Below are positions 22,634-34,778 of a stretch of 64,000 nt of DNA, in pieces. The stretch is from Ophioceras dolichostomum (Eukaryota; Ascomycota; Sordariomycetes; Magnaporthales; Ophioceraceae): contig PYST01000100.1 in the NCBI GenBank assembly GCA_003049485.1, forward strand, positions 1 to 64,000, in the 5' to 3' direction. How positions within the stretch are numbered: the first letter of the stretch is position 1; each line of letters starts with the position of its first letter. The notes under the pieces are model-generated. The model was not told where the DNA came from. It saw only the letters and a program-made list of their open reading frames with translations, and searched no databases. The position numbers were made by a program, and so were the translations under genes.

Positions 22634-25600
22634 TCAAAGATACCCACCGCTCTGGTTATGCTGATGCCCCCCTCCCGGGCTCACACCACCACCGCCCCCT
22701 GAGCTCCCACCCCCCCACATATCGCTCTGCCGCACGGTAGCGCTCCTCCTAATACTATCGATCCACACCGAATCGTCTAGCATCTCCCTCACGCGCGCGG
22801 GACTGACGGCGCTACCCCGCCGGCTGCTCGGTCCGGACCCGGGCTGCGAGCCGCTCCCCCCGCCGTTATCCTGCAGCTCGAAGCTGAAGGCCGACGTGTT
22901 GTGTCTGTGGTGCACGGTGCTCTGCGCGGACCGGTTGAAGTTGAAGCCGCTGCTGCTGCTACCTCCAGCACCGCCGGGCGTGGTCGGTGACCCCAGCTCG
23001 CCAACACCACCACCGGTGGGTGAGCGCGGCGCGCCCAGCGGGTGGTGGCCGCTGAACTGGTCGTGGCTGAAGGTGGCGACGTCCGCGCTGGTGCCGGACC
23101 AGGACCTGTGGTGCTGCTGTGCTTGTTGTCCTCCAGGTTGACCTTGACCTTGTTGTCCTTGCCCTTGCCCTTGCCCTTGCTGCAGCTGTTGCTGTTGTGC
23201 CGCGAGGTTCTGGCTGTACTGCATCAGCACTTGGGTGTGGTATTGGTGGCGGGCGTCCTCGGCGCTCAGGAAGGCGGACGAGTTGGACCGGTGGACTGGG
23301 AAGGGCGACTCCGGCGGGAAGGAGGGCGACGTGGGCGTGTTGGACCCGGTCGGGGCCCCCGCGCGCTCTTCCTCGTTGTCGACAAGGATCTCGGGCACGT
23401 CGAGGTTCGGGATGCCCGTCATGCGGGCGGAGCGCTTGTGGTCCATGTGGCGCTTGAATTGTCTGCTCCAGTAACTTTACGAGGGGGGAAGGAGAAAGAA
23501 AGGACATGGCTGTTAGTTTTATGATACCGAGAATCGAAGCAACGCACACACACAGAAATAGGAAGAAATTATAGATTAGAGATGACTTACAGCGTGTCGA
23601 AGAAGCCGAGGACGACTCTACGACGCACCTCCTCCTCAACCCTCTGTAGCCTAGCACGGCGACGCAAGAACTCCTCTAATCTGTGTTCGTCGAATCACGT
23701 TTGTTTTGTCAGTACCTCGTCACCACCTTTGTTGAACTTCGAGAAATTTCATAGGGTGGGTGGATGGACCAAAAAAAAACGTACCGTAAGCTCTTGCTAT
23801 CGCTGATGATGTTATAATGCGCAAGGATCATGAGCACCGTCGTAAACGAGATGCCCTTGTCCGGGTCGGCCGAGACCATGACCTCCTCGAAGAAGATGTT
23901 GAAGCGGCGCCTGCGCTCCCGCACCTTCTCCACGTCGATGCGCCTCAGGCGCGCGTTGAGCTTCTGCAGGTCCACGCCCGACGCGTACTGGCTCTGGCTC
24001 ACGAGCGACGCGTGGCGGCCCCCTACTGACGAGGGCGCGACGTCCCGCCTGACGTCCTCGAGGATCTGGCGGACCGAGTCCTCTGCGTCGTAGATGCGCA
24101 TCTCGAACACCCCGGAGAGCTCGCCCAGCAGGCGCGGGAAGGCCTCCTTGCTGATGAAGCCCGTCCCCTGCGGGTCGACGCTGCGCCAGGCCTCCTTGAA
24201 GCGGCGGATCTCGTCGCGGTCGACGGCCGAGAGGCCGCTGGACCGCTGGTACACGTACGAGAAGGACTCGTAGATGAGCGAGACGAACAAGTTCACGAAG
24301 ATGTACATGCTCAGGATGTTCCAGAGGATGAAGAGCGAGCGGGCCCAGCCGGAGGAGCCGCAGTCGCTGGCGAAGAAGTTGCGGTTCTCGACGCAGAAGG
24401 GCGGCTCGATCTCGGCGTAGTCCTCCATCACGCCGTTCCACCCCTCGCCGGCGCTCATCTTGAACAGCAGGATCAGCGCGTTGGGCACGGTGCGGAAGTT
24501 GAGGTTGTTGTTCTCGCCGCCGCCGAAGCGCGTCAAGCTGAAGGACTGGGTCAGGGCGATGGCGAACATGACGTAGAAGACGAACCACGTGGCCAGCAGG
24601 TTGCCGATGGTGGTCAGCGACGCGGCCGCCGTCTTGAACAGCTGGTCCAGCGCGTCGTTGCGCGGGATAAGCAGCAGCACGACCGACACCAGGAACGACT
24701 TGTGCAGCTGGACGAAGGCCTCCTGGGTCTGGTTCCGGTCGCTGAGGAAGAGGATGGTAGCCGCGAGCGCGCCGCCGACGGAGACCAGCGAGTACAGGTC
24801 CCACGACGAGCGGCGGAAGCGGGCCCAGCCGAGCCCGGTGATGCGCACCACGATGTTGGCCACGTAGATGAGCGTGAAGATGAGGAACATGTAGTCGCGC
24901 GTGGTGGTCCACCAGCTAGGCTCCGAGGCGTACTCGAGGAGCAGCAGCACCAGGTGGCACACCAGCACGGCCGTGATGCCCATGTACCACTTGCCGCGCT
25001 TCTCGATGGCGCGCTTGTGGCACCACTGCTTCCACTTGCGCTTGGAGTCGTCGTAGCTGCTCTTGGACGGCGAGATCTGGCGCAGCAGCTTGCGCAGCTC
25101 CAGCCACGACCGCTGCTCGGCCGTCAGGAAGGCCACGCCCGTCTGCTCCGTGTAGTTGCGCATGAACACCGAGATGAACAGCGTGAGCACGAAGACGGTC
25201 GCCAGCAGGTTGAACACGACGAAGAAGAGCGCGTTGCCCTGCGCGTTGCCGAAGCGGGGTTGTTGGTCGCGCGCCGTGATGGCCTGGGCCGCGAACGAGA
25301 CGTCGACCCAGCCCTCCTGGCTGACGATCTGGAAGAGGATGAACAGCGAGGAGCCGAAGTCGTCGAAGCTGAACTGCGGGTTGGCGGCCACGCGGGGGGC
25401 CAGCACGGGCCAGTCTTGGCTGAAGGGCGCGCTGGCGTACTCGCCGACGCAGTCGCGCAGGAGCACGATGCTGTCGTCGCCGTCGTTGCACCCCACCATC
25501 AGGCCGTGGAACAGGTTGAGCCCGTAGATGGCGAAGGGGATCAGCAGCGACAGTGAGACGAGCGCGGCGCTGACGATCTTGAAGCCCTGCACCACGATGA

Positions 25601-28600
25601 GCGAGTGGAACGTGTTGCGGGCCGAGTCGCTGACGTTGAGCAGGCGGAGGGCGCGCAGGGCCTTGAAGGCGCCGATGGCGCGCGACACGGTGCCGTCGTT
25701 GGCGAAGAGCGTGACGACGTTGATCCACAGCGTGACCAGCACCACGCCGTCGATGACGCCCCACGAGCTGCGGAAATAGGCGTTGGGCGTGAAGAAGAAG
25801 CCGTCGGCGATCACCTTGATCAGCGCCTCGACGCCGAACACGACGGCGAAGGCCAGGTCGGTCCACACGAACCAGTTGCGCAGGCTGAAGGTGTGCGACT
25901 CGAAGTACTCGCGCTGGTACAGCGGCGTGGTGACGCAGGCCAGCACCACCATGGTCACGATGCTCGCGTACACGAGCGCCGAGAAGATGTACCAGGCGTA
26001 CTTGTTGGGCTCCACGCCGTCGATGCGCTCGCTGCCGCGCCCGGGCCCGACGAGCCGCTGGCACAGCTTGCGGACCGGGTTCTTGGGCGCGATGACGAAG
26101 AGTGAGTAGTTGTACGTCGGGTGCCGCGCCAGGTACTCGCGCTGGGCCTTGCGCCGCGCCGCCGCGCCTGACACGGCCTGCCGGGCCATGGCGCGGGGGT
26201 CCAGGTTCTCGTTGGGCCCGTCGAACCGCATGTTGGAGTAGAACGGGTTGGGCTCGCCGTTGGAGAACATGGTCAGGATGCGGCGCCACACGTTGTTGAG
26301 GAACCCGCTGCCGGTCGACATGATCGGCCCGCCCGTGGTCGTTGCCCTGCCGAGTCCTCCTCCTCCCCCTCCGCCGCCGCCGCCGCCACCGGCCACGTCT
26401 GGAGACTGCAGATCCCCCCCGCCGGCGCCGTTGACGCCCCCCGTGCCGGTGCGCTGCAGCGGGTCGATCGAGTCGTCCAGGAACTCCTTGACCACGGCCT
26501 CCTTGAGCAGCATCTCCATCATGGCCGGGCCGTAGTCCAGCGGGTCGCGCTTGCGCTGGCGGCCGAAGGTGAACAGCTTGGAGAAGGCCAGGTTGCTCGA
26601 CGAGCCGCCGCCCAGCTCCTTGCGCTGCAGGAACGCCTTGACCTGCTCCAGCCGCTTCTGGTCCTCGCTGACGTCGAAGTTCTCCTGGATGACGGCGATG
26701 AACATGTTGATCAGGATGAAGTACGAGAGGATGAACCAGCCGATGAAGAAGATGCCGGCCACCCACGACGTGCGGAAGCCCGCGGTGAAGCCCGTGACCG
26801 TGTACAGCATCGACGTCCAGTTCTCGCTGGTAAGGATCTGGTACATGCCGAGGAACGAGTTGAAGATGGACGCGAAGTTGATCAGGATCTCCTGGCCGTC
26901 CTGGTCCTGCGGCGTGATCTCGCCGCGGAACAGCTGCGCCGCGAAGATGGACATGAGGAACGTGATCAGGAAGACGAACAGCATCAGGTTGCCGATACCG
27001 GTGGCGTTGCCCAGCACCAGGCGGATCAGCTTGCTGGTGATGGGGATGGCCAGGACCACGCGGTAGACGCGCAGGATCTGGAACACGGTGAGCCACTCGT
27101 AGGCCTGGCCCGAGTCGCGCACGGGCGGGATCAGCATCACGGCCGTGGCCACGGCGAGCAGCAGGTCGACCAGGTTCTTGGGCTGGCGGTGGAAGCCGCG
27201 CCAGTCGGCCGCGAAGCGCCACACGATCTCGATCGCCAGCAGTATCGTGACCACCAGCGAGATGGACCGGATGGTGTTGAGGCGCGTCGGGTCGCTGCGG
27301 GCGCTGCGCCAAGCCTGCGAGAACAGGTCGATGACGATCAGCGTCACGAACACCCACGACGTCTTGTCGTAGACGCGCTGCAGCGCCGACTTGCGCTTCA
27401 GCACGCCGTCGGCCGCGTGCTGCATGAAGGCCGCGTCCTGGTCGGCCGTGAAGGCGCTGGCCTTGCTCTCCTCGCGGATGACCTGGAACGACGACGTGAT
27501 GACGGCGATCAGCAGGTTGGTCATCCACAGCATCATGATCATGATGGCCGCGCCGAAGAAGAGCGCCGTGTGCAGGTAGTCCGAGTTGGTGGTGTAGTAC
27601 ATCAGGTCGGACCACGTGTTGGCGCTCATGATGACGAAGACGAGCTCCAGCGAGTACAGGATGTTGTCGAAGTTGACCGTGCCGTTGTGCGGGTTGGTCT
27701 GCTGCAGGCAGATGGAGCCCCGCGGGCATATGAAGCCCTTGGCGCTGCGCGTGCCGTTCTTCAAGTCGCCCGGCTGCAGCGAGCCCGGCACGGTGCTGTA
27801 GACCCAGGGCAGCGTGGGCCCGCCCGTGGCGTTCGACAGCCAGCCGCCGCAGAAGCCGAAGTCGTTGGTGAAGGCCGCGCTCAGGTTCGTCGGCTGCAGC
27901 GGGTCCAGCCACACGCACTGCCGCGACAGACTCGTCTTGAAGCTCTGCACGCCGATGATGGCGAACAGCAGCCAGAAGAAGCCGATCAGAAACGAGACGC
28001 GCACCAGCAGCGGCGCCGACTTCTTCAGGCTGCGCAGGATGATGGCGTTGCCGCGCGTGATGGCCAGCAGCCGCACGATGCGCAGGCAGCTGAGCATCTT
28101 GAACACGTGCAGGTGGTACTGCTTCTCCAGCCCGAACACGCTGAGCACGAACGAGATCCAGAACGAGACGACGGCCACGAAGTCCAGCCGGTTGAAGCCG
28201 TGCCGCAGGAACGCCCGCCGCGCCAGCTGCATGCGCTGCTGCTCCTCGATCGTCTCGGGCACCGCCTGGCCCTGCATGAGGGTGATGGACCGCGCGAACG
28301 TCGACGGCCCGTAGTGCTCGGGCGCCGACCGGCGCACCGACTTGTGGCGGTGCGGCTGGAAGATCTGCTTGTAGCGCTCGGCGACGGCCACCTTGACGCC
28401 GCGCTTGCGGTCGACGGTGCTGTACTCCTCCGCGTTGAACACGAAGCCCGACACGATGATGCGCGTGAAGAGCTCGAGCGTGAAGACGATGAACAGGCCG
28501 AGGATGGCCCAGTCGATCTTGGTGCCGAAGTGGTCCGGCCGCTGCTTGCCCGGCTCCCACACGTTGGGCGCCGCGTCGACGGCGAGAAGCACCGCCTGGA

Positions 28601-30080
28601 GCACGATCAGGAGCAGGATCAGCGGCTCCGTCCAGGGCAGCACGATGACGTTGCACAGGAACATGCGGATAGCGTTGTCTGGTGGGAATATCCCTAGCGA
28701 TTTGCCCTTGAACGGGTTCGGCATGGGTCCCACCCTGTGCTCGGGCTGGTGGAGGTTAGAGAAGCCACCCGGCCTATGTAGATCGGGCCCTTGTTGCTGG
28801 TAGTGCTGCTGGTAGTGCTGCTGGTACTGTTGCTGAAACTGTTGCGGATCAAACTGGTCGTACATGTCGAACGGCTGGCCCTGATTCGGCGGCGGCTGCT
28901 GGGGGAAGACATTCTCGGGGCCGGCCCCTTGCTTCTCGGCCGGCAGTGGTGGCAGTGGTGGCAACGGTGGGAGCGGCGGGTAGACCTGCGACTGATACGA
29001 CGTGTCGACCAGCATAGGGGCCGAGACGTGGTGCTGGGTGGCCCGACGCTCAACGACGCTGGGAGATCGCGAGTGCGGTGGCCCGCCAGACGAGAGGTGG
29101 TTGCGCCGGTGGCGGGGCCCCTGTTCCATCCCGAGCTCGCCCTCGCCGCCGATTCCCACCACACGCTGTGACATGGCGCGTACTATAGACGCCGTGCGGA
29201 ACAGCGCGCCCGCAGCGCCCGCCGTTGCTGTCGACCCCGCCCGCGACCGCCGTTGCTGCGCGTCGTTAGGGCCCAGCGACTGGCCGAAGCTGCGATGCCT
29301 GTCGGCGGACGAGCCTCCGCCATCGTTGAACGAGGGGTCCAGGTTGAAGCCCAGCATTTTTGTGCCTCGTTGCTTCTGCCGGCCCGCCGACGGGCTAGCG
29401 CTCTCCATGTCCGGCACGGTTTGGAAGCTGTCCCTGGGGTTGGCCTCTGCGCCTCCGTCGGCGGTCTCGCCAGTGGCCAGCGCGGCGGGAGATCCGGATA
29501 TTGGCTGCGCGTGGGTCGTCAATGGCGCGCTGTCGGACTCGAGCGAGTCGGTGTGGCCGTGATGCGGCTCGTAGTACTGCGATGGTGGCGCGTACATGAC
29601 GCCCGGGGCCGCCATGGACATGGACGGTCCCCGCGGGCGGCGGTTGATGTCTGGCGGGAGGGCGAACTGTAGGGCCAGCGGATCGATTGGGGAGTCTGGG
29701 CTCGGAGGCTCGTTGCTCGAAGCCGCGTACGGGGTGTCCCAATATGTCGAGATGCCGGGGAGATTTGCTGCCATCTGCGCCGCCGTGGCCCGTTGTCCGC
29801 TGCCGCCGGCGCCGCCGTGTGCAGGTGTCGTCATCACCGCCGTCGCCATCGTCGTTCCTGCTCCTGCTCCTGCTCCTGGCCCTGAGCTTGCCCCTGACCT
29901 TGACCCGTCATTGTAACTATACTGAAGGACATCTGGCGGTCGCGGGAGGTTCTGGAGAGGTATTGACTGCAGTGGAGGCGAGGAGAGGTGCTGTGGATTT
30001 TGAGTTTGCTGTTGTTGTGGGTGTTGCGGGTGCTGTGGTTGTTGAGCAGTGTGCTCGGTGTATCTGGGGTGTTCGGTCAT
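22634..30080 (-). CDS. cch1: Voltage-gated-type calcium channel CCH1, alpha subunit
   Basis: Pore subunit of the fungal high-affinity plasma-membrane calcium channel, which by family knowledge works with Mid1. Four exons, 30080-23785, 23680-23591 and 23474-22634 plus the junctions between them (three coding blocks), give about 2408 residues. The N-terminal 460 residues are Gln/Pro/Ser-rich and disordered. Four six-helix repeats follow; the first begins near residue 472. The pore positions read N821 (SANTW), E1086 (SENW), E1589 (QEGW) and E1879 (GEGW). A poly-Gly tract lies near 1235 in the II-III linker. An EF-hand-like segment (VDPQGTGFISKEAF) is near 1965-1980. The C-terminal exon joins to YWSRQFKRHMDHKRSARM, then a Gln/Gly-rich tail, and keeps the VREMLDDSVWIDSIRRSATV segment. 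The fourth S4 helix has few basic residues. The block 30080-23785 has no intron. Confidence 0.95.
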
Positions 30081-31973
30081 GTCTGGTCTGGCCAGGCCGG
30101 TCGTCGCCCTCCGTCCGTGGGTATCGATTCAGGGCTTTTGTTGTTGAGAAGCGCAATGCGCCTGGCCCTGCGCACCCGCGAATATGAGGTCACGTCCTGA
30201 TCGAACTCATCATCGACTCTGTTTTCTCGAGACGGAGGGAAGGATGGACGGGGTGTTCGATTTTCACGAGGCCGAGCCCTGGCAGAGCCCTAGCAGCCCT
30301 GGAAGTCCTGGTGCCGGGCCGGACGCTCAGACAGGGTCGACGAGGGTTCGCGGAGGATTACGACTCAGCGTTGAGGCGAGGAAGAGAGGCGAAATCGATC
30401 GCGCTGTTCTCTTTACGGAATGGAATGCCGACTACCTCTGATGCACGAAATAAAATGGTCTCCTTCTGATTTGATGAATTGACTTATGATATCTTTTTAT
30501 GTTTCTTTTTCTTCGACGGTTTCGACAGACAACAATTCATCCTGCAACACTTCAACTCCTTACGAGATGGTGGTCATCCAAACCCACCGGCGCACCCACC
30601 CTCCCTCATGCCTAGTGGTTTTCAGCTGCGAGCTGCTCAGCCCCCCTTTCCCCCAATCCCCCAATGCCAGGCATGCCAGGTTCCGTGCCAAGACCCAGAC
30701 TTTTGGATTCTGATCCAGTAGTGTCTGGTCTTGTGTTTTGTGCACTGTGTTGGCGGTACATGCACTTATCTATCGTAAGCCCATGCAGTGGTACTCGCGG
30801 CCTGTCCCCGCTGCCTGGCATGCCTGTGAGCCCCAGTACACACTGTAGAGAGAGGGAGGGAGGGATTCTGGGGCGAATCAATGCGCGAGCCAAGCAAAGC
30901 AAACGGTGCGGCTTTCGTGCCGCCCGTGTTGCAATCAATCCCATCAGAACCTATCAATAGACCTGAAGCGATCAGCTGTAGCGACTGTGGCTTGGGCAGC
31001 CAGCGTTACAGTGAGATTCAACACCTGCCGACAACACCCACGATTTCCCCAGCCTTTTCAACATGTGCACTTTTAATCCGTCGCGATCTCGACCGTGACA
31101 AATACACTGGAGCAGACCGTCGCAGCTTGTGCTAAACTCCACGTCTGAACTATAAAGTTCAGAAGCTGGCCTCCCGGCTTGGGCTGACGATGTCAATGAG
31201 AGAGCTGGAGCCTGCACAGTGTCAGTGGCGACGTTCGTTGGCGCCTCTCTCGCGCCTGATACAGGTTGACGAGTAGAATGCAGGTCTGGACTGTTTCAGG
31301 CACCACATTGGAGACAGGCACCGTCAAGCATTGAAAATGTGGCAGGCAGCCAGGATCATCACTGATGGATCATCATTGATCACTCAGCAAGCTCGGTACT
31401 GTACACCAATCCGATAAGACGGACCCTCGGTCACATGGACTATCACGTGGAGATTAGATAAACTCTTATCCCTGACTCCATCCTGCCCCACCCGATGCCC
31501 GCCGTCCGTGTGTTCCGCATCGGGAAAAAAAAGTTCACTGAAAATCGATTGCGCGCGACGCTGTATGCCAATTTAACCTTACCCTTCGGACCGCGTCGTA
31601 GGACGAACAGCCTCATCAACCTCTGCTGAACTTCCAACTCACCGCCCCAAGCCATCACAGAGCACGCAACAGATGCAAGTCGTGCTTCTATCGCGTTTAG
31701 TATTTGAACTTTGTAATCTCCGTTATCGCCTTTCTACCGATCACCCCATCCTGCTGGATTCTCCCTCGACGATTCGCGGTGTCATGACGCGACCTCGCCA
31801 AGCTAATATTCGTGGAGTCGTCGTTTTCCCCTGTGCCACATCGCCGACTGCTCGACCTGCCTAGGCCCTTTTTTCGTTCGACCTGACACACCCAACCGTC
31901 CTCCCCTCCCCACGGTATCTACTTGCCCCTTCGGTCGAAATTAGAGATACAAGAGCCGTTGCTCCGTTCCACC
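30081..31973. other. Divergent intergenic region between cch1 and the PHD-finger gene
   Basis: About 1.9 kb between divergently transcribed genes. Open frames are short and motif-free. It contains a small palindromic GCCAGGCATGCCAGG cluster near 30665-30680. It should hold both promoters. Confidence 0.5.
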
Positions 31974-34778
31974 ATGGTATCTGCGAGGAAGCGCTCCATC
32001 CAGGAAGTGGATGGAGAGGCTTCTCAACCACCGAAGGAGCCGTCACTGCTCCACCGTATCAGGAACATGTGGCAGTTTGCAAACGTCGCCCAGTTCGTTA
32101 CAATATTCGGCCCAGCACTAAAACTGGATGCCGTTGATGTCGAGGTATGAGCATCGCCCACCTTGCTCCTTCATCCACTTCCCCCATCCGATCCGTCCTT
32201 GCGTGCTAACACTTCTTACCTCCCTCTGCCTTCTATACAACTACCTAGTCTCTAGAAACCGAGTGTCTCAAGCCACATTCTCTCGCCCTGCAAAACATCG
32301 GCCTTGGCTTTCTCAAGTTCCTATCTTCCCACCGCGGCCTGACGTACGTGTGTCCTCGATGTTACGATATATCCATCACAAAGTCTTCCAAGTTACTCAC
32401 TGGATTTCACCAATATCTCAGGCTCGATTTATTCGACGAGTACACAAGACGACAGTTCGCCGCGAAGGCCCCTGGGATGGAGAACCCCTTTGGTCAAGAA
32501 GAAGTGGCCCTGAACTTCGCCAGTTTTGATGTATTCAAGAAGGTATACATACGTGCTACTTACCCAGGCTCGTGGTCTTGCTTTTCATATTCAGCATCTA
32601 TTCTAACTGCAGGCTACTATAGATTCGTGTCTTACATCAGATGATAATGCTTATAATGCGCCAACCCGAGAAAGTCCGAGAGCGAATGGCCGAGCTGAAA
32701 GATGCCGATCACGACCACACGTCCTGGGTAAGCCTCCACTCGAGTGCCACCCTTACTCTATGTCCGGATTGTATATGTATGGTAGCCTAACTTAGAGCGC
32801 GCAGCGAATCGAGCCTCTGGGCTGGGATGAAGATGATCGCTCGTACTTTCTTTTGGACGACAATCGGCTTTACAGGCTCACGGATGCGCCCCTTCCGGAG
32901 CCCCCAGCGCCAAAGCCAAAGAAGAATTCCAAGAAGGCGAAGGCTCTCGCGCGAGCCGAGAAGCGAAGGCGGATATCTGAAGCTCAAGAGAGCCCTGCCG
33001 AGCCTGCCGACGAATCCATGCTTGTGGACGAGCCCAAGTCTGCCGAAGCCGAGGATGACGGCCTTGGAGGTGCGAAGTGGGAGTGCATCGCCGTCGGCCT
33101 GCCCGAGGTGCAACGGTTCCTCTCGCCCTTGAAGCGGACAAAAGATCCCAACGAGAAGGTCTTGCGGGACCGGATCCAGGAGCACCTTGTCCCCATACTA
33201 GAACGGGAAGAAGAGAGGCGTTTGAAGAAGGAGAAAGAGCGTGAGAGGGAATTGCTGAATCTCGAGCGAATGGCTCACGCCAAGCGATCCAGTCGTCTGG
33301 CTGGCAAGGCTGAGAGGCAGAGGCAGGAGGAAATACACCACCTCGAAGAGCAGAAGAGGCTGGCGGAACAGGTTGCCGCGAAGAAGGAGCATGACATGCA
33401 ACGTAAGCTTGAGAAGGAGCGGAACGCACGACTGATGTCACGAGAGAACCGGCTCCGGGAACGCGAGGCGCGTCGCCAGCAGCACGAAGACGAGCTTGCC
33501 CAGCTTTCAGAGGACAGCAGGAGCGTTGGAACCGGCGGCAGTGGTAGCAACGCTGGCCGCTTGTCCGAGCGGCGGCTGCAGATTCAGATCGAGAAGAACA
33601 AGCAGGCGCTGAAGGAGCTCGACGATGAAGAGGATGAGTGGGTTTTCGACTGCGTCTGCGGCTTGTACGGGCAGGTCGACGATGGGGAGCACAGCGTGTC
33701 CTGCGAGCGCTGCAACGTCTGGCAGCATAGCAAGTGCCTCGGCATCGACCAGGAGAAGGCGGAGCGAGAGGACTTCCACTTCATCTGCGAGCCGTGCCGC
33801 AAGCGCCAGGAGGAACAGCAGCGAACTCGCCCCGTCATCAAGCTCAAGCTCGGATCGGCCGCCCGTTCATCGTCGCCCGCCGCCATCAAAGACACCATCA
33901 TAGCTGGATCAGACTCTGATGGCTCCTCACGTCGAGCCTCCGGAATTGTCATCCAGCTGTCGGCACAACCAGTTGCCTCCTCTGCTGCGGCAACTGTTGA
34001 GGAGACCCCCAAGGCTCCCAAGGCCAACGCTAGCTCGCCTGTCCTGCCCCCTCCACCAGAGCAGCAGAGCTCTATGATCCCCATCAAGGGTGCAGCTCCC
34101 AGTTCAGCTGGTGTTCCGCCGAAGTCGACAACCATGCCAAAACCGGCGATGAATGGGGTCCACAACCCGTTTTCGTCACCGCACCCGGCCCTATCGCCGC
34201 CGCAGCAGTCGCCGAATAAGTCGCGTGCGTACGACAGCATGTATGACCAGTCTAGCCCGGCTGCTGCGAATGGAAGTGCGCCCAAGGTTAACGGCCGAGT
34301 TAAAATCTCCACCACACCTATCTTGCCGCCGGTGCCGCCCGGCTACGCGCAAAGCAAGCCTGCGCCGTCGCCCTCAAAACAGCAGCCTGCGGGAAAAGCC
34401 ACGAAAGTTCCGGCGCCTTCGCTCCCTCCCCCGTCAAGCCAGTCCTCCACTTCATCGGCTACCGGCGCCGGCGCCGGCAGTGCGGCTTCACCATCTACGG
34501 CCCTGCTGGCGACGCCGCAAATCAACCCCGGGCACGCCGATTCCAACTACGCGCAGAAATCGTCGCCGCTACCGCCGGCCAGCGGCGGCGTGTCGCCCAC
34601 GAAACACTCACCTACCTTCCCACCGCCGTCGGCCAACGGCCCCCTCCTGAGCTCGAGCCCCACTCCCCCGGTCTTCCCTCCTGTGGCAGCCCTATCGCCC
34701 TCTCCACGTGTGCAAGACCCGACGCCACCAGTCAAGCCGACTACTGGCGGCAGTTTTAGTAGTAATGGGACGCATTAG
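31974..34778 (+). CDS. DDT/WHIM/PHD-finger chromatin protein
   Basis: Probable chromatin-remodelling or histone-reading protein. Five exons, 31974-32144, 32249-32343, 32422-32542, 32623-32727 and 32805-34778, give 821 residues. The start lies in a strong context (CACCATGG). Residues about 30-110 resemble a DDT domain (FANVAQFVTIFGPAL ... LDLFDEYTRRQF). Residues 165-188 (RIEPLGWDEDDRSYFLLDD) match the WHIM/WSD motif found with DDT in ISWI-partner proteins. A Glu/Arg-rich coiled coil covers about 290-430. A C4HC3 PHD finger lies at about 447-503 (CVCGLYGQVDDGEHSVSCERC ... WQHSKC ... FICEPC). The last 300 residues are Pro/Ser-rich. This order recalls RSF1-like proteins; orthology is inference. 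Intron 3 has two candidate acceptors 10 bases apart (at 32612 and 32622). I used the second because it yields IRVLHQMIM, WHIM-like sequence. Confidence 0.85.

Noticed and set aside
24916..28656. 1246-codon open frame on the minus strand inside cch1
   Set aside because: It lies in a different frame of the same strand as the calcium channel and has the Arg/His/Ala/Gly composition produced by shifting GC-rich codons. The overlapping frame has four clear channel repeats.
27189..28697. 502-codon open frame on the plus strand opposite cch1
   Set aside because: It is an antisense shadow of GC-rich channel codons with no domain.
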